64,000 nt of DNA from Endocalyx cinctus (Eukaryota; Ascomycota; Sordariomycetes; Amphisphaeriales; Apiosporaceae): positions 1,018,441 through 1,082,440 of the forward strand of contig BCKC01000001.1 in the NCBI GenBank assembly GCA_001600455.1. The letters run 5' to 3'. Of the stretch, positions 23,199 to 35,674 are shown in pieces; position 1 is the first letter of the stretch, and each line of letters starts with the position of its first letter. Made by a program: the position numbers and the translations under genes. The notes under the pieces were generated by a model. That model searched no databases, had not been told where the DNA came from, and saw only the letters and a list, made by a program, of their open reading frames with translations.

Positions 23199-26100
23199 CT
23201 ATAGCTCCAATAGAGATGGCTTCACGAGAATGGAATTTTTAGACCCCTGCAAGATCGTCGGAGATTTTCTGACAGTCTCGGATCGTGGAGAACGGAGACA
23301 AGGATCGGGCGCATGTGCAGAAATCCCTCTTTCGCTTCTTGTCTTTCCGTAGTAGTACGGGTAAGTTAATATGTTACTTCGAATTGGAAGTGAGGCTCTC
23401 TTTTTGAAGTAGGCCGTTTCCCAATCGATGAAATCTACTGCTTTATTGAAGGTCAAAGTTTCGGTCTTTCGACGTTAGTAAAGTAATAGCGCTCATACCT
23501 AATTAGGTAGTCTTTCTTAATGCAAATGTGAATTCCCGTCTTGTGTATCCGATGACCAAATAGTGGCGGTTCCTTATCGACAACGCCATCCGTAGGACAA
23601 ACAAACGTCGTCTCAAATCAGCACGATTTAGCTTGTACAACACTGTAGTGGTCATATCCTTCCCACTTACTAATTACAACAATAAAGTTGTAATGCTCTA
23701 ACTAGAGCATACCGTTGGGAATAGCTTCTCGTGCAATTAACAAATGGCTGTCCTCGATACTCCTACAACTGAGTGTCTCATCTCTAACTCAGATTCACAG
23801 ATCCGAAGTAATTTGAAATAAATATTCCACGCACGTACCATCGTCTCAAGTACAGCGATACCACTTGGCAAGATACTCTTTTGTAAGTATAATTAACGTA
23901 ATGATAGTGAGGTACGAGCTCGGCGAGTCCGTTTAATGCTCGTTCCGACGAGAGTGGATAGAGATGACTTAATAATGATGAGAAGACTCGTCATATTTGG
24001 GATTTCTAATCATTATCTGACACTGAAGTTCTTGCTTTATTAGAGCGGGTTTTAAATATTAAAATCTCTAAATGACCTGGAGTGTTCAAAGGTTCTACGT
24101 CAAGGACGTAATCCGAACCCTAACTATAATGTCACTGCTATACTTGTTCTTCATTAAACGAATGATATATCAGTTATGGGTATCTCATGAATAATTAGCC
24201 ATTATATCCATCAGATATAGTTCAAGTATATGTAATTCATTAAATTCGATTTCTAAACTGAGTTTGAAGACCGAGCATTGCTAATCGGATAGCGAGTAAC
24301 TGTAATGTCCTGTAATATATTATAAATCGGACGTATGTTAGTAGGGTGTTGGTTATGTATGAGGTACCGACTTAGTAGACGCCATGGATAAGAATTGTTA
24401 AAAAAATTGTATTCGTAAGTATTGAGTCATTTTATTCTTACTCACACAGTTTTGAATTTCAAAATTACAAAGACAAACATGAAGCTCTCGATTTTTTTAT
24501 GAACTTCCATGCTATGTAGACAGATAAGGCGAGTATCATTCGTCTAGTTCGTCCTTGACGCCACTGATGTTATACTTATGCCAACCAATATAGAAGCCTC
24601 AAAGTCTTAAAGATTCATTGAACCAGTAGGGTCAGGACCGGCTGGGGCACGTGTACAGCATATTATAGCACTATTTACTCACCTGTTTGGACGAGGAAGA
24701 CTTAATTACTTACATTCCCGAGAACGGGGCGTGTTAGAAAAGGATAGCAGAAGAGATGTTGATGAGAGACGGCACACAAACTGATGCAATATATCATGCA
24801 AAGGACTTGTTTTATGACAAACCGTTATACAAATTGTGAAGATTAATATAAATATTCCTAAGTTAGAAATGCGAATCAGTGAAAAGGTCATGATATGGGC
24901 CGTTAAATAGCACGCATATTCTTTCCCCCATTTTTTTCCGACATACACTCTATCTGACCGACTTTGTTTCATAAAACGTGCTGCCAAGATGTCGACTATG
25001 TAGAAGAGGAAGGAGACGGGCGCTCGCATGCAGGCTATAAGTTCTAACCCATAGAGAAGAAGCAGAGACGAAAAAGAATCGCAATCGTTTTGCTTTCCTT
25101 ATATCTTGCCCCTCAAGCACGAGGGCGAGGGTGAAGAAGTGAGGCTCGATCATGCGCCTATCCGAGATCTCGATACGTCTGCACCATCTAACCGATAGGG
25201 GTAAATTAGGACACGTATAGGAAACACGCAGAATCGATTGGGAAAGGGGGTGGCCGTAAGAATATGAAGTTAGGATCAACAATCAACAACATCATCTTGC
25301 CTCATGACGGACACCCAATCTAATGGAAAACAAATACTTGTCGAAGAATAGCTATATAGCAGTGAATATCGTTTATTCCCTTCCTTAGTGAACTGACACT
25401 GTAGACTCTGTTGGATAACATCAACTTTGAAGTTACAAACTCAAGGCAAGCAGGCCATTTGATAGGCCCAATATGTCATTGCTTGTTTCTCTTTCAACTC
25501 CATTTCTAGTATACAAGCTCGGATACAATACCCTGGCATGGTACGACAGAGGCGAATATCTCCTATTAGTTGAGATATCTTATTCATACCGAACCGTACT
25601 GATTCGCCAAAAGACTGCACTGCACTAGCTAGAAGCACATGCGCGGGCAATAATAACCCTTCCGTCGAACAGTCCAATGTCGCGCATTAGCTTCCCTCGG
25701 GAAATGAACTCATAGGTCTATTTCAGGAGGAAACTATTGGAAACCTCCGCCAGACCTGCCGTTATGCTTTCTTTTTCATTCCGTTGGCGCCAAGGGAAGG
25801 ACGGGAGGGAACCAAAAAAAGAAGTGGCTGTCTAATTACGTTTTGTCTCACCTGTTTTATTTTCTTCTTCCTCCTTTTGCTACTGAATTTGTCTCCCGGA
25901 GCCACCGAACAACCCAATTATTCAACCGTGACTCTAGCGAAAAACATTATCGCCCAATGAGATGTCCTAACTAATCAACTTGACCGCCTTCTTCAGCTTA
26001 GAACGTGAACGGGGAAGCCTCGGGAGTGCATATCCCAAACAAATAGTTATCTCGGACATCAGACAACATAAACCCCCACTTCACGAAGCTGAATCATCAC

Positions 26101-29100
26101 GTGCATAGGTTGAAGTGAGCTGCGGACGTGCTGCTGCAGACGAGGGACTTATTTAGAACATATGTAACTGTGATACTTATTTGATTTGTTTTCTTTTATC
26201 GACTTTCCGCCTGACCGCCGAGGATTATGCCGACGCAGAGTCCTAATTACCTCATTTGCAAAACTCGTCCTTCTCCACGGTCCTCTTTATCGAAAGACAC
26301 CACATAGAGGCGGTGTTACCTTTACACCGCAAATCTGAGGCCATGTGTTACTCAAGTCCCGCGGATAGCGACGAAAGAAAAGAGTACGTGCACCGATGGC
26401 CTGGGCTTTGGACGGGTCCTGGCATATATTGTCAGGGTGCACGAATACCAAAACCAGGCTCGCGGGTCTGCTAGACTGACACCGTTTGCCATGTACTCAA
26501 TTGCTCGGACGTTTAGTGATTGATACTGGTTCTGAAAAAATGTGCAAGCAGGACGCATGTGAGGAAAAATCCGATTGAGCTGAATACACTGACGAAAATG
26601 GGTAATTTCGAACTTTCGTCATGTCAAAAATAGCATACAACCAATGTCCAGACCTTTCAACCAGTGGTAAAAAGCTAATATGTCCTACCGGGATTAATAT
26701 TTTCTTACGAAAAAGAGAATTCATCCTTCCGTTATGTCGTGGTGTGGTGACATTCGTGTGTTTTTACTCACCGTTCTAACAGAAGCTGAATATAATAATT
26801 CTTGCCTTTTTGGGGCTTGACTGGTGATTAGAACTTGTGCTGAAGGTAGAACCGGTCAAGATTACAGGGTGGTTTACCAAAAAAAAATAGAGCCTCATGA
26901 AGGGTTGATTCTTTAATAATAGATATAAATATATATGCGGGGTTAAAAATACTTACATGCATACATATCTTACGCTGATTATACCTGTCAATTGAAAGAC
27001 GTGGTATTCTTGCGTGAGTCTAGACCTTTGGCCTGGCACTTTGTTGGACGACCGTTGAACTCCAAAAGACGCATTCGGCAAGGTGTTCCGTACTTACTCG
27101 GAGACGGGCTCTGCTCGGTCTCAGCCGTGGTTGGAACGAACTAGACCGGAGGCAACCCGTGACTGCTGATATTCAGTTGCATCATTCAAATAAGTAAAAC
27201 TCATCGAAACCAATCCTGTCATTATCATGTGCAGGTGTAGGCGACATGGGGAAAAAAAAAAGGCTCTGCCCTGATTCGGAATTTTCTAAGTTTCCTCCTT
27301 GTTACGTGCACAACGATCACTGACTGGGCTATGAATTCCGACTTAGGTTGGTAGGGGTCTGCCTTGGTAGCGAACCACCTCGATGAAGTGAGGCGAAGGC
27401 GGAGATCATGTCAAAGTCAGAGTACTATGCAAGCTTTGTAATAATGCCCCTCCTACAGTAGGTACGTAAGATGCTATCATTTAGTGTAGTGAGCAATGAT
27501 GACATTGACAACCTATGTAAGTAATTTGTATGATGCATCAATCTGCTGCATGGTATACTAACACCAAGTATCATGTACGTGCGGATGAATCGGACAATGA
27601 TTCAATTTGCACTACTTAAAAGACTGGAGAATAAGAAACAAAATTGAAGTTGAGGGGCGAAAAACACGAAGAAGAAACACGTGTTGGGGGCCTGAATGCG
27701 TTCGGAGATGCTGTAAACATACTTGCATGCCTCACTTCACGCATATGTGAATTCTGAGAATCCGAATCCTTTGACTCCTTCGTATCTCGTACGTCCAGTC
27801 CATGTGTGTAATGGCGCGTAAGGGTCATGAACTTTGATATTCATACAAAATACCTAAATCGATCTATCGTATGTATGTACTTGGCAGGCTTGGGTAAATA
27901 CTACCAAGTAAGTAGTACTTAAGCAGGTACTCGGGTACGTACGTGTATAATATACGGAATATTTGTGTTTAGTGTAGAATAGTTGATAATATTCCCATAA
28001 ACTCCGCTGTCCGAACCATAACTTAACGGAGATGGCAGATGGGTTATCTCCTCGGCGGACCTTATAGGGTATTGAGCGGTATAATAGAAACCCCTGACGC
28101 TGTAGTATAGTATATAAAAAAATCTGGACCCCTAGGTACCCCCCTGTAGAAGCGGTTAGGACCCTCCCGCCTACTTCAGTACCCTTCTAAATAGGAGCAA
28201 AGAGGCAAAAAATGAAAATCATTGGTTCCTTTCTTCCCGCCTCACTCGCAACTACATCAAATTTTTTTTTCCTTTCTTCTTCGTCTATCGTTTTGTATTA
28301 TGTTTCCACTCCTTTAGCGATCATTCTCATATTTTATCAGTCCTATACTGATAACTAGGATGGAATAATACTCCACTGATGTACGATGATCCATTATCTA
28401 CCTAGGTATTTGCCTGCGTTTTCGTGCTCGCTACCCTCCGTTTAATTCTCCACGTTTACTAGTGTACGGCTTGGACGAACAACGATCAGCGCTGTCAAGT
28501 GTCTGTCTAGGTATAGTATCCTTCTTTATGCGCCTCATTTTTTTTTTTTTATTCTCAGGGGATCTTTCTTTCTCGTGTGGGTTTTTTTTTTTTTTTTAAT
28601 TCTATCCGCCCGGCGTCGGTCGTAATTATACACTGGGGTGATGATGTTGTCAAAAGATGATAGTGTTTTTATCTTCTTTTGCTTTATCTTTCGACATGTT
28701 TGTTGGTCATGTTCCTTTCACTGTGTTAATGTGCTCTACGGAAGCGGCATAGAGATCCGCATATAAACTGTGTTGTGCAGTGGAATAATAATCAATACTC
28801 AAAGTACTTACTGCGGTATTCTATAGTGTGTACACGCCAAGTGGCGAAATACTTGCGCTGTGGCCGAAGTGGTTCAGCTGTCGTGGGCCCCCCCCATCGT
28901 CACCGTTACCTTATTGTGTGACCTGGTCACACCCGTAATCATAAATTTCAATTGAAATTTTTCATGATTATTCTTTTTATTGTCAGTTCCATCTTTCTCC
29001 TCGCTATTCCTCCCTCTCGTGGGTTTTCCGTTTCACCAAATCGCCCCGGACTTAATGCCACTCCTCCCTCAATCCCGAACCCCCTGGTAGATATAAGAGG

Positions 29101-29605
29101 GACTGGCCTAGATGGAGGACAAGATCTAATGCGGAGAGGTATTAAAGCTATGGACCACGCCTACTCCTTGAGCTCGTGGTTGACCCACCGTTGCTTTAAG
29201 TCAAAAGCCAACCGTTTATTCTCGACCTATCTATCTATCTATCTACCTTAGCTTACTGTCACCTTCTGATTCAGCAAATCGTAACAATCGTCCTTTTTTT
29301 TTTCCAACGCGGTTCTGGGTGTTCTCTATTATACCGGCACATCTGCTAGCTCATCGCTTCACCCGCGTCACACATTTAGCAGGCCTCAATAGCTACATCT
29401 GCTGTCTGAATTACCTTCTCTAATATCCGAGAGAAGAAGCTATCGTTTTTAACGTGCGTCTAGCCAGGCCTCGGGAGGTCTAAACCACCGGCTCGGTCCG
29501 ATTAGGACATCCCGGCAAATACTAGTTTGGAAAGTCCGCCCGTAGAGACATAATTGATGTTTCTAGAATATAATCTTTTAAGATTCTCTGTCATTTTTGT
29601 CAATT
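23199..29605. other. Gene desert, second half
   Basis: About 6.4 kb with no convincing gene. Two minus-strand frames are mentioned only because their composition is less random. At 23199-23456 one reads NKAVDFIDWETAYF, faintly like the IDWE motif of aminoglycoside-phosphotransferase-like proteins. At 25441-25677 a 78-codon frame reads TEGLLLPAHVLLASAVQSFG. Neither can be extended into a domain, so they may be chance or very old remnants. A hydrophobic start-like peptide (MIILFIVSSIFLLAIPPSRG) begins at the ATG at 28964, but nothing else supports a gene. T runs occur at about 28539-28550 and 28581-28596. A short cluster of TACTT/AAGTA steps lies near 27880-27945. Confidence 0.45.
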
Positions 29606-30373
29606 ATGGCGTATCCTCCTCCTGGCGGCGGCGGTTCTGCCTTTCCCATGTTCTTTCAACCAACCCAAGCCGGGTCGTCTAGCAGATATTCGCCATCATC
29701 TGATTCACGACGCGGCGGCGTACCGGGAACAAATCCAGCCGGCCCTTTCATGCCACTTCAAGAATCACAATTCGACATTCTGGAGTGGTATCCGCATTTC
29801 CAATCATGCGTCCGGTACTTCCTAGATCATGCGCAACACGACGGCCCGGTGCAAGCCATAGCTGCGTTCATCAATATACAGCTCCCTTTTCAAAGAACAC
29901 ATAATCCGGTCATCTCGTCAAAATCATCGGTCAATTCACCATCAATGGTCCCCTCTCCATCGTCATCATCTCAGGGGAAGGTCCCGATATCGGGTCAGCC
30001 TGCCTCGATATCACTGACCCCTTTCGTACGTCGGCTCGTAGCCACCGGTTTCGACTTTCCCGGAGTCCTCCACGGCTTCTTCGGAGACAACTGGGTTGCC
30101 GGAGTTGGCCATCTACACGAAGTAGAGCGCCGAAATTACCTATTCGCCGCCAAGAGCTCCAGTTGGCTGCACGTCAAATCGCAGTACGACATGCCCGATG
30201 GACAGACGGTACCGTTTCTGCGCCCACTCCAGAGCGTGACCGAAAAGGAGATACTCGGCGCGGAGGCGACATGGAGCGAATGGCTCGCAGTACAGGATTG
30301 GATGATAGGACCTCGGAATCCAGACGCCGACCCCAACCTACCCCAGGTAGTTGTCAAGGATGAGGATGACTGA
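29606..30373 (+). CDS. Conserved-looking hypothetical protein, 255 aa
   Basis: Single exon. The start is the ATG at 29606 (MAYPPPGGGG). I do not recognise a named domain. The first 60 residues are Pro/Gly/Ser-rich and probably disordered. A folded part begins at about residue 55 (FDILEWYPHFQSCVRYFLD). After a Ser-rich linker (about 107-135) comes a second folded part with SLTPFVRRLVATGFDFPGVL, WLHVKSQYDMPDGQ and a closing helix ATWSEWLAVQDWMIG. The end is acidic (VVVKDEDD). The unusual density of Trp and the alternation of ordered and disordered parts look like a real protein. It has no signal peptide, membrane segment or evident catalytic motif, so a cytosolic or nuclear role is likely but unknown. 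The nearest downstream gene is Mediator subunit 5, about 1.6 kb away on the same strand. Confidence 0.72.
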   Translation: MAYPPPGGGGSAFPMFFQPTQAGSSSRYSPSSDSRRGGVPGTNPAGPFMPLQESQFDILEWYPHFQSCVRYFLDHAQHDGPVQAIAAFINIQLPFQRTHNPVISSKSSVNSPSMVPSPSSSSQGKVPISGQPASISLTPFVRRLVATGFDFPGVLHGFFGDNWVAGVGHLHEVERRNYLFAAKSSSWLHVKSQYDMPDGQTVPFLRPLQSVTEKEILGAEATWSEWLAVQDWMIGPRNPDADPNLPQVVVKDEDD

Positions 30374-31953
30374 AAAATTCCCCAGTCATAGGTAGGACTA
30401 GACCACGAAGAAAAACAGAGTAGGGGGAAGCGGCGGGACCCTTCTATTCTCTCATTTCAAACAATTTATTTTACAGCATGATTTTACCAATATGCAAGGA
30501 GGGTAACCAACTCTCCGATTGAGGGAATTTTCTTTTTTGCATGTTTCATTAAGTGAGCTATATCATAGCATTGGATTTACGATATTATCCCCTTCAAAAG
30601 AGAGAAAAAAAAAAAAGGGTACCCAGCTGCATGTTTAAACTACGATTATAAACTTACGTTACAGAAAAAAAAAAGTTGGGATATACTGATTTGAAAAGAA
30701 TTGGTTAACATGGTTTTCACCGACATATGAACCTTCAAAAATATATTGTACATATACTCGGTTCTCTTCCTAAAGACAAGACCAATCAGCTATACCTTGA
30801 TGATAAATTATCATCGTGTTTATAGAGTTCATCGGTATTTGATTCCTTTTATAGACTGTCATCTGAAAGTTGGGGGGGGAGTCCAGACCGATGTCAGAAA
30901 CTATTTACATACCGCGGCAGGCAAGGTCGATGGAGTCTAGACCTCCTGGACCTCCTGGCACTAACTATATACATTTATCTACACCTGCAGATAGTATTCA
31001 CGGGAGCATCCTTAGCGATTAAATACCGTTTCACGTGCCTAAGCGAGAACCCTACGTCCCAGAGATCGGTATATAGTATATTTCCATATAATATATTAAA
31101 AATATACCGAATCAAAGCTTTGATGGTTTTACGCGGGCTGGGGGGGTTGATGGCATGGCATGTCTACAAACTAAAGGGGCTGAGGGGTTCGGAGGTTCAT
31201 CAAGCTTTATGACAGGGGGAGCTACGCACATCCCACTTAGTGTATACGATAATAGCTTAGCTTTTTACACTAGCGGTGCATCTTGTTAGCGTAAGTGAAC
31301 TATCATTACTCAGTATCGCGCGCTACAAGAATGCAGTATAAGTAAAACTACCTAGGTACTTAGGTACTACTGTAGATGCCTATCAAGCTACTTACCTAGC
31401 TGCCTAGGCAGTACTTCCTCATTAACACATAGCAAAATTACCGAGGTAAGTAAAAGATATCCTAACCTACCTGCCTACCCGCCTACTTACATAGTAAAGT
31501 ACAGAGTACTTAGCTGCCAGATACCTGAGTACCTAGGTAGGTGCTTATGTTAGGCGCCTAGGTAGTTACTTAGTAGTTCTACATAGTATTTTTGTATCTA
31601 ACAAACTACCTTAGGTAGGTAGGTAACGTTAAGTAACCTACTGCAGTAAACTTTATACTTGCCAGCCCTGCTGCCACTGCCTGTCTCTTGCCTTATCGAT
31701 AATGATTTTTGGCAGCAACCCATCTACTTTATTCAAGCCGTCGAAATAGCATTCTCGCAATAGAATCACATCGGGTTAATCCTTTTTCTTTTCTTTATTC
31801 ATTTATCATACCGTTACTCACGCGTCGACCGCAAACTTTTGAAATAAACACGGCATGTAAATTATATCATAATATCAATACGATAAAGTTATGACGCAGG
31901 TGTCTTTTTGAATAAATCTATCCTGGTGGGAGTGGAACAAGTTTAAGCAAGAA
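30374..31953. other. Intergenic and upstream region of Mediator subunit 5
   Basis: No gene seen. The stretch 31340-31640 is densely packed with TAGGTA/TACCTA-type motifs and is described separately. A runs occur near 30607-30618 and 30665-30674. Confidence 0.5.
31341..31640. repeat. TAGGTA/TACCTA motif cluster
   Basis: About 300 bp in which short variants of CCTAGGTA, TAGGTAC, TACTTAG and CCTACC recur on both strands, for example CTACCTAGGTACTTAGGTAC at about 31350-31369, ACCTAGGTAGG at about 31530-31542, and TTAGGTAGGTAGGTAAC at about 31611-31627. It is not a strict tandem array: spacing is irregular and many copies are self-complementary. It lies 310-610 bp upstream of the Mediator subunit 5 ATG. 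Smaller patches occur near 27880-27945, 46550-46562 and 49555-49580. Function unknown; it could be promoter architecture or simple-sequence expansion. Confidence 0.65.
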
Positions 31954-34900
31954 ATGGATAATGAGATTGACCTTACTTTGGCCCCTGGCCTCAACCCAGA
32001 AAAGGCCCCGGGACCTGCTCACCACAGCAGTCAATCCAAGGATCAATGGTCTCAATTTATAGAAAAATGTATAGCTGAACGTCTTGATACCGATCAGTTT
32101 GATTCTTACGTATCTATTCTTTGCTCTAAACATCCCTTACCGCCAGCTACTATTGCAGATATATGTCTAAGACCTCAACCTTCGAACCGCGAGAACCTCG
32201 ATCCCCGCGTCGCTCGATACCTCCAAGTCCTGTCGAATCGCAAGCTCGTTGATACTCCGTCTGTTCTCAATGCCCTCTATAAATATTCTACCTTGCATGC
32301 GCATACGCACACCCCAAACGTCGGAAAGGCTGCTCTCGACACCAAGGCTACGTTGCGATGGGCTAGTTCGTATACGGCCGAGGAAGTCATCCTATACCGT
32401 CTCTCCAAAGCCGTAAGACAGGGTACCGGCATCAGATCTATCAGCGAAGCAATAGAAGTATGTCAGCTCATGGCAAAATGGATGAACTTGTTCACTTCTG
32501 CCGCCGCAGCTCTGGCTCAAGACGTCATGGGTCACTTGGATCCCCAGGTCAGAGACGAAATGGAAACTACCAGAGCTGCGTTTGTCATGCTATTCTTGGG
32601 TATTTGTGAAAATGAGGTTATATTAAACGCGCTCAGTCGCCCTTTCGCCCGTGGTGCGTTTGACTAGCTAGTCTCGATCCTTTTTCCCAACCATTATTAT
32701 GAACTCTGAAATTAACTGGCTCTCAATATATAGAGACGCGACGTATGCTATCCACGAGCCTAGCGAGTTTTGTCCCGTCGATATTGCAAAGTTCATCCGA
32801 GATAGCTGGTCGGCTGGAGCTTTTCCGCACGGGCACTCTTACCGCTTTTGAGCCGGCAAGTAAGGGGAAAGAGGCCGCTCACCCTGAGATTGAGGATATT
32901 CTTGGCTCTACCATGGCATTAGATAGCATAGTCGTGCCAGATTTGCCGATAACAAACTCGAGAGCTGGCCTCTACATATACTTAAACGCGGCCGTAAGAC
33001 AATCAACTCTTGACTCCTTCAATGATCATGCCGCTGATATCATCTAGCTTGTTGGTCGACCGTTACTAGACGATGCGGTTCTTTACAGCTATTTAAATAA
33101 TAGGTATCAGGTAAGACCGAGAAACCATTTAATTCCTGTTTGTATCGGACTAAACATTTTAGGGTGATATACAATCTACTGCCATCGACTTGATTCTGGC
33201 ATCTTTTGACGTTCTCGCAAATGCCGTATTCCGCAACGAGGGTCCCAAAAGCGGCCGTAACCAGCTGCTCCGTTCTTATCTCACAAACAAAGTCCCTTTA
33301 CTCCTAGCAAATCTATCAACATCTATGTTTCCTCCCATAACGCCACAGTTTTGCATTACCGAAGCTCTAAGTCGCGTCGATACCAACGCGTTTCCAACCC
33401 TTTCTGCTATGTTTGACGACACCAATAACACTAATGCATTCACGGATAATGTCCGCCAAGACTTCTGTTTTGCTTGTTGTTTACATGGCTTGATCCCAGA
33501 ATCAAGTATCGAGGGGCTACTTGGCGAGATCACATACCAGACTCTCCCGCAGGGTGGAAGATACGCCAAAGAATCTTTAGTAGAGGAATGCTTGGCAGAC
33601 TCTGAACGAATTCAGGGACTGATAGGGGAGCTAGACAATATGGATGGAAACGTCGGGGCTGTCTGCCAAGCAGTTACGGAGGCAAGTATTTCTTTTAATA
33701 GCCGTGCAACCGTGCTTCCCAAATTGACTAATTTTGAAACAGGTGATTGGACGTCTTTGTGCAAACAAAGAGACTATGGCTCTTAAGCTACTGTGCAGTC
33801 AGCTTGCCAAGAAACCCTTGTCATTAGACGTTATGCTTCTGTTTGATAAACCAACAACTATATTACACCCTCTTTGCGAGTTACTCGATAATTGGCGATA
33901 CGACGAAGATCAAGGGGAATACCAGCCTGTTTACGAGGAGTTCGGATCTATTTTACTCTTTTTACTTGCATTCGTCTTCCGGTTTAACCTGAATGCCACC
34001 GACCTCGGCATTCGCTCTTCAGACTCCTTCGTAGCAAAGCTTCTAAGTAGGGGACAACATAGTAAAACATTGGATGAGTTGACAGATCAGGAGAAAGGCC
34101 ATCTGGATGGATGGATCAGAGGTCTCTTTGATACCGAGGCTGGTGGGCTAGGAGATGAACTCATGTCCTCGTGCCCTCCCCAAGATTTTTATCTGCTTGT
34201 CCCTACACTATTCCGCAACATGGTAGTCGCCTTCGGATCTGGATATCTTGATGAGGAAACTCTAAAAACCGGCGTAGAGTGTGAGTGAAGCCTATTGACC
34301 AGTCGATCTCGTTTATTAGCTAATAGAATGACAGATCTTGTTGATACATTCCTCTTGCCATCCCTTGTCATGGCTATATCGTACATGTCAAGCCAGCTTT
34401 GGACGGATAGGCCTAACGATCAAAAAGCTCTAATCAGAATCTTACAACTAGTTATTCTAACGAAGCAGGGGTCAAACGAAGCTCAGGCAATGTTATCTGC
34501 AGTCTTAAATATCGTAGCTAAACCTCTTGAGCATTCGCTTCGATCATATCAGCGTCGAGATCCCAAGTGTCAAGAAATTGAGCCACTCCTTGCCGCTATC
34601 AGAGAAAATATCAAGGTCTCTCGTCGGACTGGAGGTGCTGGACACAACGAACTTGAAGCATGGACCAGCACGGCAAACGGAGGCCTCGCGGCTTCGGTGC
34701 GTCATACTTTCCAGGGATTCTTGCAGTGGAGTCTTCATCCCGGTATTAACGTAATGCCGACATCTTACACGCATCGTCAAATTTTGGCTGCTCTGAAGAT
34801 CATGGGCGCAAGGCGTGTATTATATGTGATCTTGGATGAAGTAAAGCAGCAAACAGATGTAGCTAGCGAGAGCATGGCCCATGATGTTGCTACCGCGCTC

Positions 34901-35401
34901 ATCTGCGCTCCAGACGTAACCAATTTGCCACCTCCGACAATGCTAGCATCTCTCGCAGATCCTGCTCACCCGCCAAGTTCGCCACAGACCCAAATTTCTC
35001 TACGAGGGGCACTCAAGTCGGAAGCTGAAGACTACAAATCAATAGCGAAAACAGACCAAGCAATGGCCGAAATTATCGTACGGCTGCACCGGAAAGTCGA
35101 GGCACAGCTTCTCCTACCCCAACCTACGGAGGCTATGTTACAGGATGGCCTGGCCATGGGCTTGGATGAAGAAAATGCCGCGGCCCTTGGCAACGCCATA
35201 GCCGCGGCTCAGTCTGACGGTCTGGTGGACACGAACATGAGCTTAGATTTGAACTCGGCGAATGACTTGAATCTAGGTGACGTTGGAGACTCGACTGGAG
35301 GTCTTGACTTTGGTAACGATGATGACATATTCGGTAGTTTAGGGGGCGGTGGTTCCGGTGCGGATCTTTTGGACGGATGGGACGGTATGGACTTGAGCTA
35401 A
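31954..35401 (+). CDS. med5: Mediator complex subunit 5 (Med5/Nut1), six exons
   Basis: Spliced model with exons 31954-32653, 32734-32993, 33048-33110, 33163-33681, 33743-34280 and 34335-35401; 1048 residues. Med5 is a tail-module subunit of the Mediator complex, which bridges transcription factors and RNA polymerase II in the nucleus. The resemblance is family-wide: WSQFIEKCIAERLD near the N-terminus, LRWASSYTAEEVILYRLSKA, MAKWMNLFTSA, then SRAGLYIYLNAALVGRPLLD once the second intron is removed, NEGPKSGRNQLLRSYL, and VDTFLLPSLVMAISYMSSQL. The C-terminus is acidic and Gly/Asp-rich, ending DLLDGWDGMDLS. Intron 2 (54 bp, GTAAGA...TAG) would leave an in-frame TAG if retained. Intron 4 uses a GC donor (GAG then GCAAGT). 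The acceptor of intron 5 was chosen because it gives VEYLVDTFLLP; an upstream acceptor would keep frame with a slightly longer insert. Confidence 0.88.
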
Positions 35402-35674
35402 TTCGTCCTGTATTCGCTGGCTTGCAGATAGGAGAAGCCGATCTCATGCTGAATATCCATTATGAATAGTGGAGATGTGATATTTTATATCGATTTGGTT
35501 ACTAGATAGCAGGCATAGTCAAACGGGAAACTAGATAAGCATAGCGTATATTGTAGCGCTGTCATCGTTGTCTTAATTACTTATTTATTATACAGATACC
35601 CAATAGCACAATAAATATTCAATGAGAAGAGTTATTTGTCTCGTTAGTGTGCACATTTTTGGATATCAGGTTTC

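Noticed and set aside
23199..23456. IDWE-like motif suggesting an aminoglycoside phosphotransferase remnant
   Set aside because: Only one short motif matches; no Brenner-type HGDxxxxN motif or other conserved segment was found upstream.
28859..28890. Sequence TGGCCGAAGTGGTTCAG resembling the D-arm start of a tRNA-Ser/Leu
   Set aside because: No matching acceptor stem, anticodon arm or TTCRA-type T loop follows at the right distance.
28964..29251. Possible small secreted protein with a signal-like N-terminus
   Set aside because: Only the first 20 residues are signal-like; the rest has no cysteine pattern or coding character and runs into a CTAT repeat before the stop.
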